Shown: positions 8,596 to 17,454, counted from the first letter of the stretch. The stretch is DNA of 64,000 bases from Halobacterium sp. R2-5 (GCF_011734195.1 NZ_JAANTH010000001.1:1426001-1490000); one strand, 5' to 3'. Numbers and translations: made by a program. The notes: a model not told the origin generated them from the sequence alone.

Positions 8596-8601
8596 TTTAA
8601 A
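8596..8601 (-). promoter_or_regulatory. TATA box of rpl11
   Basis: TTTAAA lies 25-30 nt upstream of the rpl11 ATG at 8571. Confidence 0.55.
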
Positions 8602-8666
8602 CATATTGATAGCAGATTCTCCGCAGGCGCGCGGACCGACGGCGGGACGCGGAAGCCGCCGGCAGA

Positions 8667-10232
8667 TTACCGACGGCGGCCAGCGAGGTAGGCGAGCAGG
8701 AACACCGCCGCGAGGGCGAGCGCCGGCACCTCGTAGGGCCGGGCGTGGAGCGTGAACACCGACCCGGCGACGGTCAGTGCGCCAGCGAGGACCGCGTACC
8801 CGAGCGGCGGGTCGCGTGACTCCCCGCGGTCGGCCGGCTCCGTTCGAACCACGAGCTCGCCGCGTTCGAGCTGGCCGAGCGCCCGGTCGAACCGCGCGGG
8901 GACGCGCGTCAGTGCGGGCAACGACCGGCTGACGTCCCCCCAGACCTCTTCGACGACCGCCCCGAGTTCGCTCTCGATGAACCCCTCCTCGACGAGGAAC
9001 GAGCGGACGGCCGCGAGGAAGTCGAACTCGGGGTCGAGCTGGCGGCAGACGCCCTCGCCGACGGTGCCGACCCGGACGAGCAGCATCACGTCCGGCGGAA
9101 TGCGGAACGGGAACGCCCGCAGCGTCGACGTCAGCTCCGTGATGATCGCCCGCCAGGTGACCGCCGACCGGCCCTCCAGGTTCTCGATGACGAGTTCGAG
9201 GACGCGACGCACTTCGGCGCGGTCGACGCTCGCTTCGAGGACGTCGAGCGCGACGAGCGCGTCGACGAGCGCGTCGACATCGCGCCGCACCAGCGCGCGG
9301 TACAGGCCGACGATGTCCGCCTGCACGGACGGCGGGAGCCGCTCGCTCATCCCGAAGTCGTAGACGAGCAGCCGTCCCTCGTCCGTGACGGCGAGGTTCC
9401 CCGGGTGGGGGTCGGCGTGGAACACGCCGTCGACGAGCCCCATCTCCAGGTAGACCTTCGTGATGCGGGTCGCCATCTCGCGCGGGCCAACGTCGACGCC
9501 CTCGAACGCGTCGTCGTCGGTTATCTTCCGGCCGGTACGGTACTCCATGGCCAGCACGCGCTCGGACGAGAGGTCGTCGTAGACGCCGGGGATGGCGACG
9601 CGGTCGTCGTCCGCGAAGTTCTCCCCGATTTCGGCCATGATCGCTCGCTCCCGGTCGAAGTCGAGCTCCGCGAGGATGATCTCCTCGAAGTCGTCGGCTG
9701 CGTTCCGGACGGAGTACTGCTGGCGTTCCGGGAGGAAGACGCCGACGACCGGGAGCAGCCCGCGGATGACCCGGAGGTCCCGCTCGATGACGGGCTCGAC
9801 GCCCGGCCGCCGGACTTTCAGCGCGATCCGCTCCCCGCCGTGGACGACGGTGTACACGAACGCGAGCGAGCCGCCGGCGACCGGCTCCAGCGTCGAGAGG
9901 TCGAGGTCGTCGCCGATCTCCTCGCGAAGGACCTCCTGCGGGTCGCCGCCGGTCCCCTCCGGAATCTGGTCCTGGAGCGTCCGGAACACGTCGGTGTACG
10001 TCGGCGGCACGATGTCGGGCCGCGTCGAGAGCACCTGTCCGACCTTGATGAACGCGGGACCGAGGTCCAGCATCGTGTCGCGCATGCGTTCGGCCCGCCG
10101 CCTGTGGGTCTCCTCGCCGACCTGCCGCGGCGGGCCGAACGCGAGGAACCGGCGCCGGTCGCGGAGGAACGCGACGGCGAACGGGAGGAACCGGACGACG
10201 ACCGAGAGATATCGACGAACGAAGCCGCTCAT
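8667..10232 (-). CDS. ABC1/UbiB-family atypical kinase with C-terminal membrane anchor
   Basis: This 521-residue protein belongs to the AarF/UbiB/ADCK family of atypical kinases or ATPases, linked in other organisms to quinone and isoprenoid lipid metabolism. It shows AFIKVGQ (the KxGQ motif of the family), the ATP-binding lysine in IALKVRRPG, the catalytic-loop HADPHPGN and the metal-binding YDFGMS. Two hydrophobic helices at about residues 475-520 anchor it to the membrane. The ATG at 10232 gives the natural N-terminus; the longer upstream frame is out of character. The archaeal substrate is unknown. Confidence 0.93.
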   Translation of the reverse strand: MSGFVRRYLSVVVRFLPFAVAFLRDRRRFLAFGPPRQVGEETHRRRAERMRDTMLDLGPAFIKVGQVLSTRPDIVPPTYTDVFRTLQDQIPEGTGGDPQEVLREEIGDDLDLSTLEPVAGGSLAFVYTVVHGGERIALKVRRPGVEPVIERDLRVIRGLLPVVGVFLPERQQYSVRNAADDFEEIILAELDFDRERAIMAEIGENFADDDRVAIPGVYDDLSSERVLAMEYRTGRKITDDDAFEGVDVGPREMATRITKVYLEMGLVDGVFHADPHPGNLAVTDEGRLLVYDFGMSERLPPSVQADIVGLYRALVRRDVDALVDALVALDVLEASVDRAEVRRVLELVIENLEGRSAVTWRAIITELTSTLRAFPFRIPPDVMLLVRVGTVGEGVCRQLDPEFDFLAAVRSFLVEEGFIESELGAVVEEVWGDVSRSLPALTRVPARFDRALGQLERGELVVRTEPADRGESRDPPLGYAVLAGALTVAGSVFTLHARPYEVPALALAAVFLLAYLAGRRR

Positions 10233-10392
10233 CTCTCTTCTAGGCGGGACGGGGTTCGCTGGCGAGTCATACGCTCTCTTCGGACACGGGTCACATATAC
10301 GTAGGTACGCCGAGGAGACGCGGCCGTGCCCCGACGCCCAAAGAGTCATGAATCGGTCCCGCGATGTCCCGCCAACCGGTGGCCCTCGACCA

Positions 10393-11079
10393 ATGAACGG
10401 CGTCGCGGTCGGCGCGGTGGTCGCCCTCTTCGCCTCCCTCGTTGCGGTGCTCGCCCTCGCAGTTCGCCGCCAGAACGGCGCGGCCGTCGTCAACGCGGTC
10501 GTCTCGCTGGCCGTTGCGGCCGTCGCGGTCGCGGGCGCCGCCCAGTTCCGGCTCGGCGCGAGCGGGCTGGTCGTCCCGGAGCTCGCGCTGTGGGCGGCCG
10601 CGGCCGGTCTCCTGCACTCCGTCGGGATGCTCGGGCCGTACGACTCGGTCTGGTGGTGGGACCACCTCACGCACACCGTCTCCGCGGCGCTCCTCGCGGC
10701 GCTCGTGTACGCTGGTGTCTCGGTCGCCGCGGGCGACGCGTGGTCGTCGGCCGCGGTCGCCGCCGCGACCGTCGCCTACACCGCGGTCGGGGGCGTGTTC
10801 TGGGAGGTCGTCGAACTCGTCGCGCGCGCTCTCGGCGAGCGGTACGACATCGAGCCCGTGCTGGTCCACTACGGGTGGCGGGACACCGCCTACGACCTCC
10901 TGTTCGACGTCGTCGGCGCCGTGGCCGTGGTCGTCCTCGACGTCCGGGTGTTCGTCCCGCTCGCCGCCGACGCCCCGGCGACGACGCGGCTCGTCCTCGT
11001 CGTGACGGTCGTCGTCCTCCTCGGAGTGTCGGTGCTGGCGGGCGCGCTCCTCGTCGTTCGTTCCGTGGAGCCAGCGTAG
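10393..11079 (+). CDS. multi-spanning membrane protein, YjdF/DUF2238-like
   Basis: This 228-residue protein has about six membrane spans. Two motif regions recall the YjdF/DUF2238 family: WWWDHLTHTVSA in the middle and GGVFWEVVELVA, followed by a TAYDLLFDVVGA segment. His, Asp and Glu inside the membrane suggest a metal or ligand site, but no function is established. The start could be ATG 10393 or ATG 10348, which adds 15 residues; I chose the one directly before the first helix. It is divergent from the UbiB-like gene. Confidence 0.7.
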   Translation: MNGVAVGAVVALFASLVAVLALAVRRQNGAAVVNAVVSLAVAAVAVAGAAQFRLGASGLVVPELALWAAAAGLLHSVGMLGPYDSVWWWDHLTHTVSAALLAALVYAGVSVAAGDAWSSAAVAAATVAYTAVGGVFWEVVELVARALGERYDIEPVLVHYGWRDTAYDLLFDVVGAVAVVVLDVRVFVPLAADAPATTRLVLVVTVVVLLGVSVLAGALLVVRSVEPA

Positions 11080-11161
11080 GACAGTTTCTCGGCGGGACGT
11101 GGAGAGCGAGCACGCGGCCCCGTCGAAACGGCCCGGGGTCCGGTGTCGGGCGCGATTCAGT

Positions 11162-11362
11162 TCAGGGGACGTTCACGCCCTGCCGCGCGAGGTAGTCGCC
11201 GACCTCCTTGATGACGACGGGGCTGCCGATGATGCGGACGACGCCGTCCTGTTCGAGGAAGCTGACGGTGAACTCCTCTTCGATGTCCTCGCGGACGCCC
11301 TCCAGCGTCGACGCGGGGAGCACGATCTGCGTGCTGTCGCGCAGCCTGGAGGGGTCGGGCAT
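11162..11362 (-). CDS. small conserved haloarchaeal protein, VNG_1110C-like
   Basis: This 66-residue protein starts MPDPSRLRDSTQIVLP and continues with an alpha/beta pattern (VREDIEEEFTVSFLEQDG, then VRIIGSPVVIKEV). It resembles a compact KH-like or ACT-like fold, but that is a guess. I recall a near-identical family named after Halobacterium VNG_1110C, in the same place between the L11 region and the DRG GTPase gene. It is divergent from the GTPase gene. Function is unknown. Confidence 0.75.
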   Translation of the reverse strand: MPDPSRLRDSTQIVLPASTLEGVREDIEEEFTVSFLEQDGVVRIIGSPVVIKEVGDYLARQGVNVP

Positions 11363-11432
11363 CACCGGTGACTCTCTTGAGACGGAGTATGAACGTGTCG
11401 AAACCAATCCCGGTCGGGCGTGAGGGAAAGCG

Positions 11433-11438
11433 CTTAAC
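11433..11438 (+). promoter_or_regulatory. TATA-like box of the DRG GTPase gene
   Basis: CTTAAC lies 26-31 nt upstream of the ATG at 11464. Confidence 0.45.
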
Positions 11439-11463
11439 GGCGGCACCAGCCTATCCCACGCTA

Positions 11464-12576
11464 ATGGGTCTGGAGGAGGAAATCGAATCGCTCGAAGAAG
11501 AAATCTCGGAAACGCCGTACAACAAGTCGACGGAGGCCCACATCGGCCGGCTGAAGGCGAAGCTCGCGGAGAAGAAGGAGAAGCTGGAGGCCCAGCAGTC
11601 CGGCGGCAGCGGCGGCGGGGGCTACGCCGTCGAGCAGCACGGCGACGCGACGGTGGCGCTCGTCGGGTTCCCCTCCGTGGGGAAGTCCTCGCTCATCAAC
11701 GCGATGACGAACGCGGACAGCGAGGTCGGCTCCTACGAGTTCACCACCCTCAACGTCAACCCCGGCATGCTGGAGTACCGCGGCGCGAACATCCAGCTAC
11801 TGGACGTGCCGGGGCTCATCGAGGGCGCGGCGGGCGGCCGCGGCGGCGGCAAGGAGATTCTCTCGGTGATCCGGGCCGCGGACCTGGTCATCTTCATGCT
11901 GTCCGCGTTCGAGATCGAGCAGTACGAGCGCCTCGCCGAGGAGCTCTACAACGTGAACATCCGCGTGGACGAGGAGCCCCCGTCGGTGACCGTCCGCCGG
12001 AAGGGCAAGGACGGCATCGACGTCAACACCTCCGGCGACCTCGACCTCGACCACGACACAGTCAAGGAGATTCTGCGCGAGCGCGGGTTCATCAACGCCG
12101 ACGTCACCATCCGCGGGAACCCCTCCGTGGACGAACTCATCGACGGCGTGATGGACAACCGCGTCTACATGCCGTCGCTGGTCGCGGTGAACAAGGTCGA
12201 CCTCATCGAGCCGTCGTACGCGGAGACGATGAAGGCGGACCTCCGCGAGCAGGGCATCGACCCCGAGGAGGCCATCTTCATCTCCGCTGAGGAGGAGAAA
12301 GGGCTCGACTCGCTCAAGGAGCAGATGTGGGAGGACCTCGGCCTCATCCGCGTCTACATGGACAAGCCCGGCCGCGGCGTCGACTACGAGGAGCCGCTCA
12401 TCGTCCGCGAGGGCGACACCGTCGACGACGCCCTCCAGAAGCTCGGCGGCACGCTCGACGAGCGCTTCCGGTTCGCGCGCGTCACCGGGCCGTCGGCGAA
12501 ACACGACGAACAGCAGGTCGGCCGCGACCACGTCCTCGAAGACGAGGACGTCATGCGCGTCGTCGCGCGGCGGTAG
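11464..12576 (+). CDS. DRG-family (Rbg1/Obg-like) GTPase
   Basis: This 370-residue GTPase belongs to the developmentally regulated GTP-binding protein branch of the Obg family, linked to ribosomes and translation. An N-terminal helical coiled coil (residues 1-45) comes first. The G domain has G1 GFPSVGKSS, G2 around TTLNVNP, G3 DVPGLIEGA, the NKVD motif for guanine and SAEE as G5. A middle S5D2L-like insertion and a C-terminal TGS domain (VDYEEPLIVREGDTVDDALQ onward) complete the archaeal DRG architecture. It probably shares a transcript with the membrane protein one base downstream. Confidence 0.95.
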   Translation: MGLEEEIESLEEEISETPYNKSTEAHIGRLKAKLAEKKEKLEAQQSGGSGGGGYAVEQHGDATVALVGFPSVGKSSLINAMTNADSEVGSYEFTTLNVNPGMLEYRGANIQLLDVPGLIEGAAGGRGGGKEILSVIRAADLVIFMLSAFEIEQYERLAEELYNVNIRVDEEPPSVTVRRKGKDGIDVNTSGDLDLDHDTVKEILRERGFINADVTIRGNPSVDELIDGVMDNRVYMPSLVAVNKVDLIEPSYAETMKADLREQGIDPEEAIFISAEEEKGLDSLKEQMWEDLGLIRVYMDKPGRGVDYEEPLIVREGDTVDDALQKLGGTLDERFRFARVTGPSAKHDEQQVGRDHVLEDEDVMRVVARR

Positions 12577-12577
12577 C

Positions 12578-13000
12578 GTGGCCGCTTCGTCACGTCGGCT
12601 CGCGGCGGTGCTGCTCGCGGGACTACTCCCGTGGGTCGTCGTCACGTTCGACGGCGGCTGGTACGCGGTCTTCTCGGTCGGCTTCCTCCACCTCGACCCG
12701 TTCTCGTTCACGTCGCTCCCGGAGTACGTCTCCCGCGTCGCGAGCGTTCCGCCCCGACTGACCGCGTGGCCGACGGCGACGCTGCTGTACGCGGCGGCGC
12801 TCGCGACAGCCGTCTTCGACCACGTCTCTGATCTCGACTCGCGCGTGCCCGCCGGCCTGCTCTTCCTCGCGGGCGTCGACGTGGGGCTGCTCGCGCTCTC
12901 GCTGTCCCGTCAGCCCACGATTCTCGCGATTCCCGTGGGCGCGCTCTGGCTGTGGGTGGCCGTCTGGGTTGGGTACGGCGACGACCTGCTGGGGGAGTGA
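12578..13000 (+). CDS. four-helix membrane protein, TIGR04206-like
   Basis: This 140-residue hydrophobic protein has about four spans and an aromatic-rich loop after the first (VVTFDGGWYAVFSVGFLHLDP). It resembles the haloarchaeal TIGR04206 family, which has no known function. The GTG at 12578 lies one base after the GTPase stop codon, which points to translational coupling. The gene may be functionally tied to the GTPase, but this is inferred from spacing only. Confidence 0.7.
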   Translation: MAASSRRLAAVLLAGLLPWVVVTFDGGWYAVFSVGFLHLDPFSFTSLPEYVSRVASVPPRLTAWPTATLLYAAALATAVFDHVSDLDSRVPAGLLFLAGVDVGLLALSLSRQPTILAIPVGALWLWVAVWVGYGDDLLGE

Positions 13001-13054
13001 ACGATCGGTTCCGCGTTCGGTACGCTTTTCGACGCGCCAACCCATCCCCCTGAC

Positions 13055-13840
13055 ATGAGCGAATTCGTACTCGACCACGTGATGATGCGCGTCGGCGACC
13101 TCGACGAATCCCTGGACTGGTACCAGTCGCACCTCGATTACGTCGAATACGGCCGCTGGGAGGCGGACACGTTCACCATCGTCTACCTCGGCCCCGAGGA
13201 CGTCCACGAGGAGGGCGCGCTCCTCGAGCTCACGCACAACCACGACACCGACGAGTACGACCTCGGTGACGCGTGGGGCCACATCGCCGTGCGCGTCGAG
13301 GACGTCTACGACGCCTACGAGGAACTCATGGACGAGGGCGTCGAGGACTACCGCGACCCGGACTCCTGCGGCGGGTCGTACGCGTTCGTGAAGGACCCGG
13401 ACGGCCACGAGGTCGAAATCGTCGAGCGCGACCACGGCGCGAAGTGGAGCCTCGACCACACGATGGTGCGCGTCGCGGACGCCGACGAGCACCTCGGCTT
13501 CTGGACGCGGAAGTTCGAGTACGAGCACACGGGCCGCTGGGAGGCCGACACGTTCGCGAACTACTTCGTGAAGCCCGAGGGGAGCGCCGAGGAGGCGATG
13601 GCCGTCGAGCTCACGTACAACTACGACGGCCGCTCGTACGAGTTCGGCGACGCGTGGGGCCACCTCGCGGTGCGCACGGCCGACCTCGTGGGCGACTGGG
13701 AGACGCTGATGGAACGCGAGGCCGAAGACTACCGCGACCCCGAGTCCTGCGACTTCGACTACGCGTTCACGGAGGACCCGGACGGCCACGAGATAGAGAT
13801 TCTGAACCCCGCAGAGTCGCCGGTCGACCGCGAGGACTGA
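13055..13840 (+). CDS. two-domain VOC (glyoxalase I-like) protein
   Basis: This 261-residue protein contains two VOC modules in tandem, residues about 4-128 and 133-255. Each module keeps a full set of candidate metal ligands. In the first these are His in LDHVMMRV, Glu in LLELTHN, His in AWGHIAV and Glu in HEVEIVE; in the second, His in LDHTMVRV, Glu in AVELTYN, His in AWGHLAV and Glu in HEIEIL. The fold and ligands match glyoxalase I (lactoylglutathione lyase). Haloarchaea use other thiols than glutathione, so the real substrate is open. It stands as a single gene. Confidence 0.88.
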   Translation: MSEFVLDHVMMRVGDLDESLDWYQSHLDYVEYGRWEADTFTIVYLGPEDVHEEGALLELTHNHDTDEYDLGDAWGHIAVRVEDVYDAYEELMDEGVEDYRDPDSCGGSYAFVKDPDGHEVEIVERDHGAKWSLDHTMVRVADADEHLGFWTRKFEYEHTGRWEADTFANYFVKPEGSAEEAMAVELTYNYDGRSYEFGDAWGHLAVRTADLVGDWETLMEREAEDYRDPESCDFDYAFTEDPDGHEIEILNPAESPVDRED

Positions 13841-13871
13841 CGTTCCCGCGACGCGGGTCCGTGCCCGCCCG

Positions 13872-13876
13872 TTTTT
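13872..13876 (+). promoter_or_regulatory. T-rich element before trmO
   Basis: TTTTT lies 25-29 nt before the ATG at 13901. It may serve both as trmO core promoter and as terminator of the VOC gene. Confidence 0.35.
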
Positions 13877-13900
13877 CTCCGCTCGCTCGGTAGCGTCGGT

Positions 13901-14305
13901 ATGGAGTGTGAGCCAATCGGTCGCGTCGAGACGCCGTTCGCGTCCCGCGACGACGCGCCCCGGCAGGGGTTTCTCGGCGACGCCTCGGGCACCGTCTACG
14001 TCGACGAACAGTACCGCGCGGGGCTGGCGGGTCTCGAGGCCGGCCACTCCGTGCTCGTCGTCTGGTGGGCCGACGACGCCGACCGCTCCGTGCTGCGGGT
14101 TCGCGACGGCGACCGCGGCGTGTTCACGACGCGCTCGCCCGCCCGACCGAACCCGGTCTGCGTGACGACCTGCGACGTGCTCGACGCGGACCCCGAGGCG
14201 GGGACGCTGGACGTCGACGGCGTCGACATGGTCGACGGCAGTCCCGTCACCGACCTCAAGTACGTCATCGAGGGCGTCGGCGAGGGCGCGCCGCCCGAGA
14301 ACTAG
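13901..14305 (+). CDS. trmO: tRNA t6A37 N6-methyltransferase TrmO
   Basis: This 134-residue UPF0066/TsaA protein uses S-adenosylmethionine to methylate N6 of t6A at position 37 of certain tRNAs. The family signature FTTRSPARPNPVCVTTC is present. The compact beta-barrel part starts MECEPIGRVETPF, and the VDMVDGSPVTDLKYVI stretch is typical of the C-terminal half. It is shorter than E. coli TrmO, as archaeal members are. Its end overlaps the convergent dph5 gene by 4 nt. Confidence 0.92.
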   Translation: MECEPIGRVETPFASRDDAPRQGFLGDASGTVYVDEQYRAGLAGLEAGHSVLVVWWADDADRSVLRVRDGDRGVFTTRSPARPNPVCVTTCDVLDADPEAGTLDVDGVDMVDGSPVTDLKYVIEGVGEGAPPEN

Positions 14306-15099
14306 TCGCGGTACTCGTCCAGTACGTCCGCGGGCGCGTCCGCGAGCCCCGCGAGCGCATCTGCCTCCACGTGGTGGAGGTCCCCCGGGACCACGAGCAG
14401 GTGCAGCGGGTCGCCGAAGTCCACCTCGGCGAGCGCGCCGAGGCGGTCCGCGCGCACCCTCGCATCCGGTGCGCCGGCGCGCGCGACGACGACGCCGAGC
14501 GCGTCCGCGTCCCAGTGTTCGGCGAGCAGGCCGGCGGCGTGGCTCGCGGTCATGTACTCGTCGCCGTCGACGCGCGGGTGGTCGACTTTGATGTCGAGAT
14601 AGCAGAGCGTGTGCAGGCCGCGCTCGCGGTTCGCTTCGACCGTTTCGACGACCGAACTCGGCACGCCGTCGGCGCCGTGCGCCCACTCGAACGGCAGCGT
14701 CGTCGCCTTCCCGAAGCGGTAGTTCTGGAGGCCCGTGAGACTCGACGCCGCGGACTCGGCGGTCGGCGCGTGAATCACGCGCGTGTCGACGCCGCGCTCC
14801 TCGGCGCGCAGCCGGAGGTCGACGTGGGTCGTCGAAATCATCGTGTCCCCGGCGGTGAGGAAGACCGCGTCGCCGGACTCGGCGGCCGACAGAATCGGCT
14901 CGGGGTCCTGTTCGACGCCCGCGCGGTCCCGAACCTCGATGTCGGTGCCGTGGTAGGCTTCGAGGTCGGCAACGTCCGCGCCGACGAGCTTGCTGGTGTA
15001 GAACTCCGCGAACGCGCGGTCGGCGTCGGCGACGGCGTCGGCGCCCGCGACGGTGACCGAGCGCTCGTCGTAGAGGCCGAGCCCGACGAACGTGAGCAT
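14302..15099 (-). CDS. dph5: diphthine synthase
   Basis: This 265-residue class III SAM methyltransferase methylates the modified His of elongation factor 2 during diphthamide synthesis. The N-terminus MLTFVGLGLYDERSVTV, the EFYTSKL segment, VFLTAGDTMISTTH and the LQNYRFGKATTLPF motif are characteristic. It is divergent from the Trm5-like gene and overlaps trmO tail to tail. The neighbourhood therefore groups three translation-modifying enzymes. Confidence 0.97.
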   Translation of the reverse strand: MLTFVGLGLYDERSVTVAGADAVADADRAFAEFYTSKLVGADVADLEAYHGTDIEVRDRAGVEQDPEPILSAAESGDAVFLTAGDTMISTTHVDLRLRAEERGVDTRVIHAPTAESAASSLTGLQNYRFGKATTLPFEWAHGADGVPSSVVETVEANRERGLHTLCYLDIKVDHPRVDGDEYMTASHAAGLLAEHWDADALGVVVARAGAPDARVRADRLGALAEVDFGDPLHLLVVPGDLHHVEADALAGLADAPADVLDEYRD

Positions 15100-15181
15100 A
15101 CGCCCCGTAGCCCCCGGGCCGCCCTATGGGTTTCGAGACGAGAGCGACACGGGTAAGGCCGCGCCCGCCCGACTCCCGGCC

Positions 15182-16165
15182 ATGCCAGTGCCGTGCGTCC
15201 GCGTCCCCACCGAGGACGGCGAAGCCACGCGCCGCAGACTCGCGGACGACGACCTCGTCGTCGACGAGTACGCCATCACGGCCAGCGACGGCGACCTCTA
15301 CATCCCCGTCAGCGACCCCGAAGCGGTCCCTGAAGGCCTCGACGTCGAGGACTTCGACGCGCCCGAGCGCGAGACGCCGACGACGCCCGCCGAACTGCTC
15401 GGCTTCGAGCCGACGTACGAGCGCCTCGGCGACGTCGTCATCCTCGACGAGGACGACCCGGAGCGCGCCCGCGAGATCGCCGCGGCGGTGATGGAGTCGG
15501 ACGTCCGCGCGGAGACGGTCGTCAACCGCGCGTCGAAGATCAAGGGCACCGAGAGAACCCGCGACTGGGACGTCGTCGCCGGCGAGAGCACGGAGACGGT
15601 TCACACGGAGTACGGCTGCGAGTTCGAACTCGACCTCGCCGAGGTGTACTTCTCGCCGCGGCTCGCGACCGAGCGCCACCGCGTCGTCGAACAGGTCGAA
15701 GACGGCGAACACGCCTTCGACATGTTCGCGGGCGTCGGCCCCTACGCCGTTCCGATGGCGAAAGCCGGCGCGGAGGTCGTCGCGACCGACATCAACGAGA
15801 CGGCAATCGAGTACCTCCGGCGGAACGCCGAGCGAAATGACGTGAGCGAGCGCGTGACGGCTATCGCGGGTGACGTCCGGGAGACCGCTGAGGACTACGA
15901 GGACTGGGCGGACCGCATCGTGATGAACCTCCCGCACACCGCCGACGAGTTCCTCGACACCGCCGTCGCGCTCGCGGGCGACGACTGCGTGATTCACTTC
16001 TACGACATCCAGCACGAGGACGACCTCTACGACCCCGGTGAGGCCGCTATCCGCGAGGCCGCCGAGCCCGAGTACGAGGTCACGGTCGAGAACGAGCGCA
16101 CGGTACGGTCGTACGCGCCCCACGAACTCAACGTCGTCGTGGACGCCCGCCTCACGCGCCGGTGA
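15182..16165 (+). CDS. Trm5/Taw2-like tRNA(G37) SAM methyltransferase
   Basis: This 327-residue protein carries the small N-terminal D1 domain of Trm5 enzymes (starting MPVPCVRVPTEDGE). A linker and a class I SAM domain follow, with motif I FDMFAGVGPYAVPMAK, motif II ATDINETA and the NLPHTADEF catalytic motif. Trm5 makes m1G37; the related Taw2 transfers aminocarboxypropyl in wyosine synthesis. NLPH is compatible with Trm5, which I favour, but paralogues are hard to separate by eye. I took the ATG at 15182; the frame upstream is not coding-like. Confidence 0.87.
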   Translation: MPVPCVRVPTEDGEATRRRLADDDLVVDEYAITASDGDLYIPVSDPEAVPEGLDVEDFDAPERETPTTPAELLGFEPTYERLGDVVILDEDDPERAREIAAAVMESDVRAETVVNRASKIKGTERTRDWDVVAGESTETVHTEYGCEFELDLAEVYFSPRLATERHRVVEQVEDGEHAFDMFAGVGPYAVPMAKAGAEVVATDINETAIEYLRRNAERNDVSERVTAIAGDVRETAEDYEDWADRIVMNLPHTADEFLDTAVALAGDDCVIHFYDIQHEDDLYDPGEAAIREAAEPEYEVTVENERTVRSYAPHELNVVVDARLTRR

Positions 16166-16273
16166 TTCGCAAGGCTTATTTCTCGAATCCGGCTACGGAG
16201 TAGTGCACGCGTAGTGCCGGTGTCCTACCGGGCGCAACGAGGTAGGGTGCGGCGCGCGAGTGACGCGAAGCGC

Positions 16274-16347
16274 GCCGGTATAGCTCAGACTGGTAGAGCG
16301 ATTCCTTCGTAAGGAATAGGCCGAGGGTTCAAATCCCTCTACCGGCT
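16274..16347 (+). tRNA. tRNA-Thr (CGU anticodon)
   Basis: The acceptor stem GCCGGTA pairs perfectly with TACCGGC, with T as discriminator base. The D-stem is GCTC/GAGC. The anticodon stem ATTCC/GGAAT encloses the loop TTCGTAA, giving anticodon CGT, which reads ACG threonine codons. The T-arm is GAGGG-TTCAAAT-CCCTC. No intron and no encoded CCA are seen. Confidence 0.97.
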
Positions 16348-16431
16348 TACTTCTGCGACGACCGTCGCTTCGGGCGAGTTCGATACTGGCTCGTTCACCC
16401 AACCGTTTCGTCGGTCGTCCCACCGAACTGG

Positions 16432-17451
16432 TCACGACTTGATGACGAACGGCCCGGCGCCGGCGGTTCGTCTGGCAACCGTCGCCACCCGGAGCATGTA
16501 CGAGGTCAGCACGATGAACGGGGCCAGCGCAATCACCAGCGAGAGGGCCACGAACGTCAGCAGCGGCGGGAGCCCCAACATCCAGATGTCCGGCAGTAGG
16601 TGAGCGTTGATCGCGAGAATCGTCGACGCCGTCACCACGATCGCCGGTAGCGAGACGAGCAGGAGCGTCCGCGAGAGCTCTGAGATCTCGAGCGTGTAGT
16701 ACAGCGTTTTGAAGTACTCCCGTCCGGTGGCGAACAGCTCCAGCGCTTCGATCAAATTCTCGAAATGGTCGGTTCCCGTCTCGGAGAGGTCGTTTCCGTA
16801 CCGCGAGGTGATCTCCCGGGACCGGTTCACCATCGGGCCGTAATCCGTTTCGAGCCCGAGCCACAGGACGCCGAACTTGCCGCCACTCCCCTCAGTGATC
16901 GAGTGTTCGAGGCGCTCAGTGGTTTCGGTGATCTGAGAGACGTACTCCTTCAACTCCTCGGCGAACTCTTCGTCGGTCTCCTCGACCTCGGCCAACAGCT
17001 CGTTGGCCTCCCTTCGGATCGTGTTGGCCATCGCGTTGAGGAAACTGTGCGGCTCCGTCGGGGTCACCTTATTACTCGTGATTTGGCCGAGCCGGTGTCG
17101 GAAGTCCATCATCCCCTCGATGCGGTCCTCCTGCGTGTCGACGTGGGTGATATCGTAGGAGAGGACGATGGAGTTGATCGAGACGACGATCGACACCAGT
17201 AGAATGATTCCGCTCAGGAGGCTGTTGAGTATCGTTTGGACGGCCTGGGTTTCGGTGAGGAGCTGACTCATCTCGAAGGTCCACAGTGATCCGAGAGCGA
17301 TGATCGAGAGGAACGTCAGTGTCAGGAGCGCCCCGGTGACGGCGTGGCGGTGCCCTTCGAGCAGCAGCCATCGGACCAAGTCGAACCCGTGGTCGTCGGT
17401 CGGGACGGGAAACCAGCTCCGCCAACTCCCGAAGTAGTTAGAGAGAGACAT
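16432..17451 (-). CDS. orphan four-helix membrane protein
   Basis: This 339-residue protein is not one I recognise. It has two N-terminal membrane helices (about 40-63 and 73-98), then a long, mostly helical, acidic soluble domain of about 150 residues, and two C-terminal helices (about 258-283 and 292-318). The soluble part looks like an oligomerising or sensing domain. Its codons include more A- and T-ending forms than neighbouring genes, and its amino acid mix (many Ile, Thr and Asn) is less halophile-biased. It is convergent with the tRNA-Thr gene. I chose the ATG at 17451. Confidence 0.6.
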   Translation of the reverse strand: MSLSNYFGSWRSWFPVPTDDHGFDLVRWLLLEGHRHAVTGALLTLTFLSIIALGSLWTFEMSQLLTETQAVQTILNSLLSGIILLVSIVVSINSIVLSYDITHVDTQEDRIEGMMDFRHRLGQITSNKVTPTEPHSFLNAMANTIRREANELLAEVEETDEEFAEELKEYVSQITETTERLEHSITEGSGGKFGVLWLGLETDYGPMVNRSREITSRYGNDLSETGTDHFENLIEALELFATGREYFKTLYYTLEISELSRTLLLVSLPAIVVTASTILAINAHLLPDIWMLGLPPLLTFVALSLVIALAPFIVLTSYMLRVATVARRTAGAGPFVIKS

Positions 17452-17454
17452 CAA

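Noticed and set aside
12623-16123. 1166-codon minus-strand open frame
   Set aside because: It runs antisense through VOC, trmO and Trm5-like genes, has no family features, and dph5 occupies part of it in another frame.
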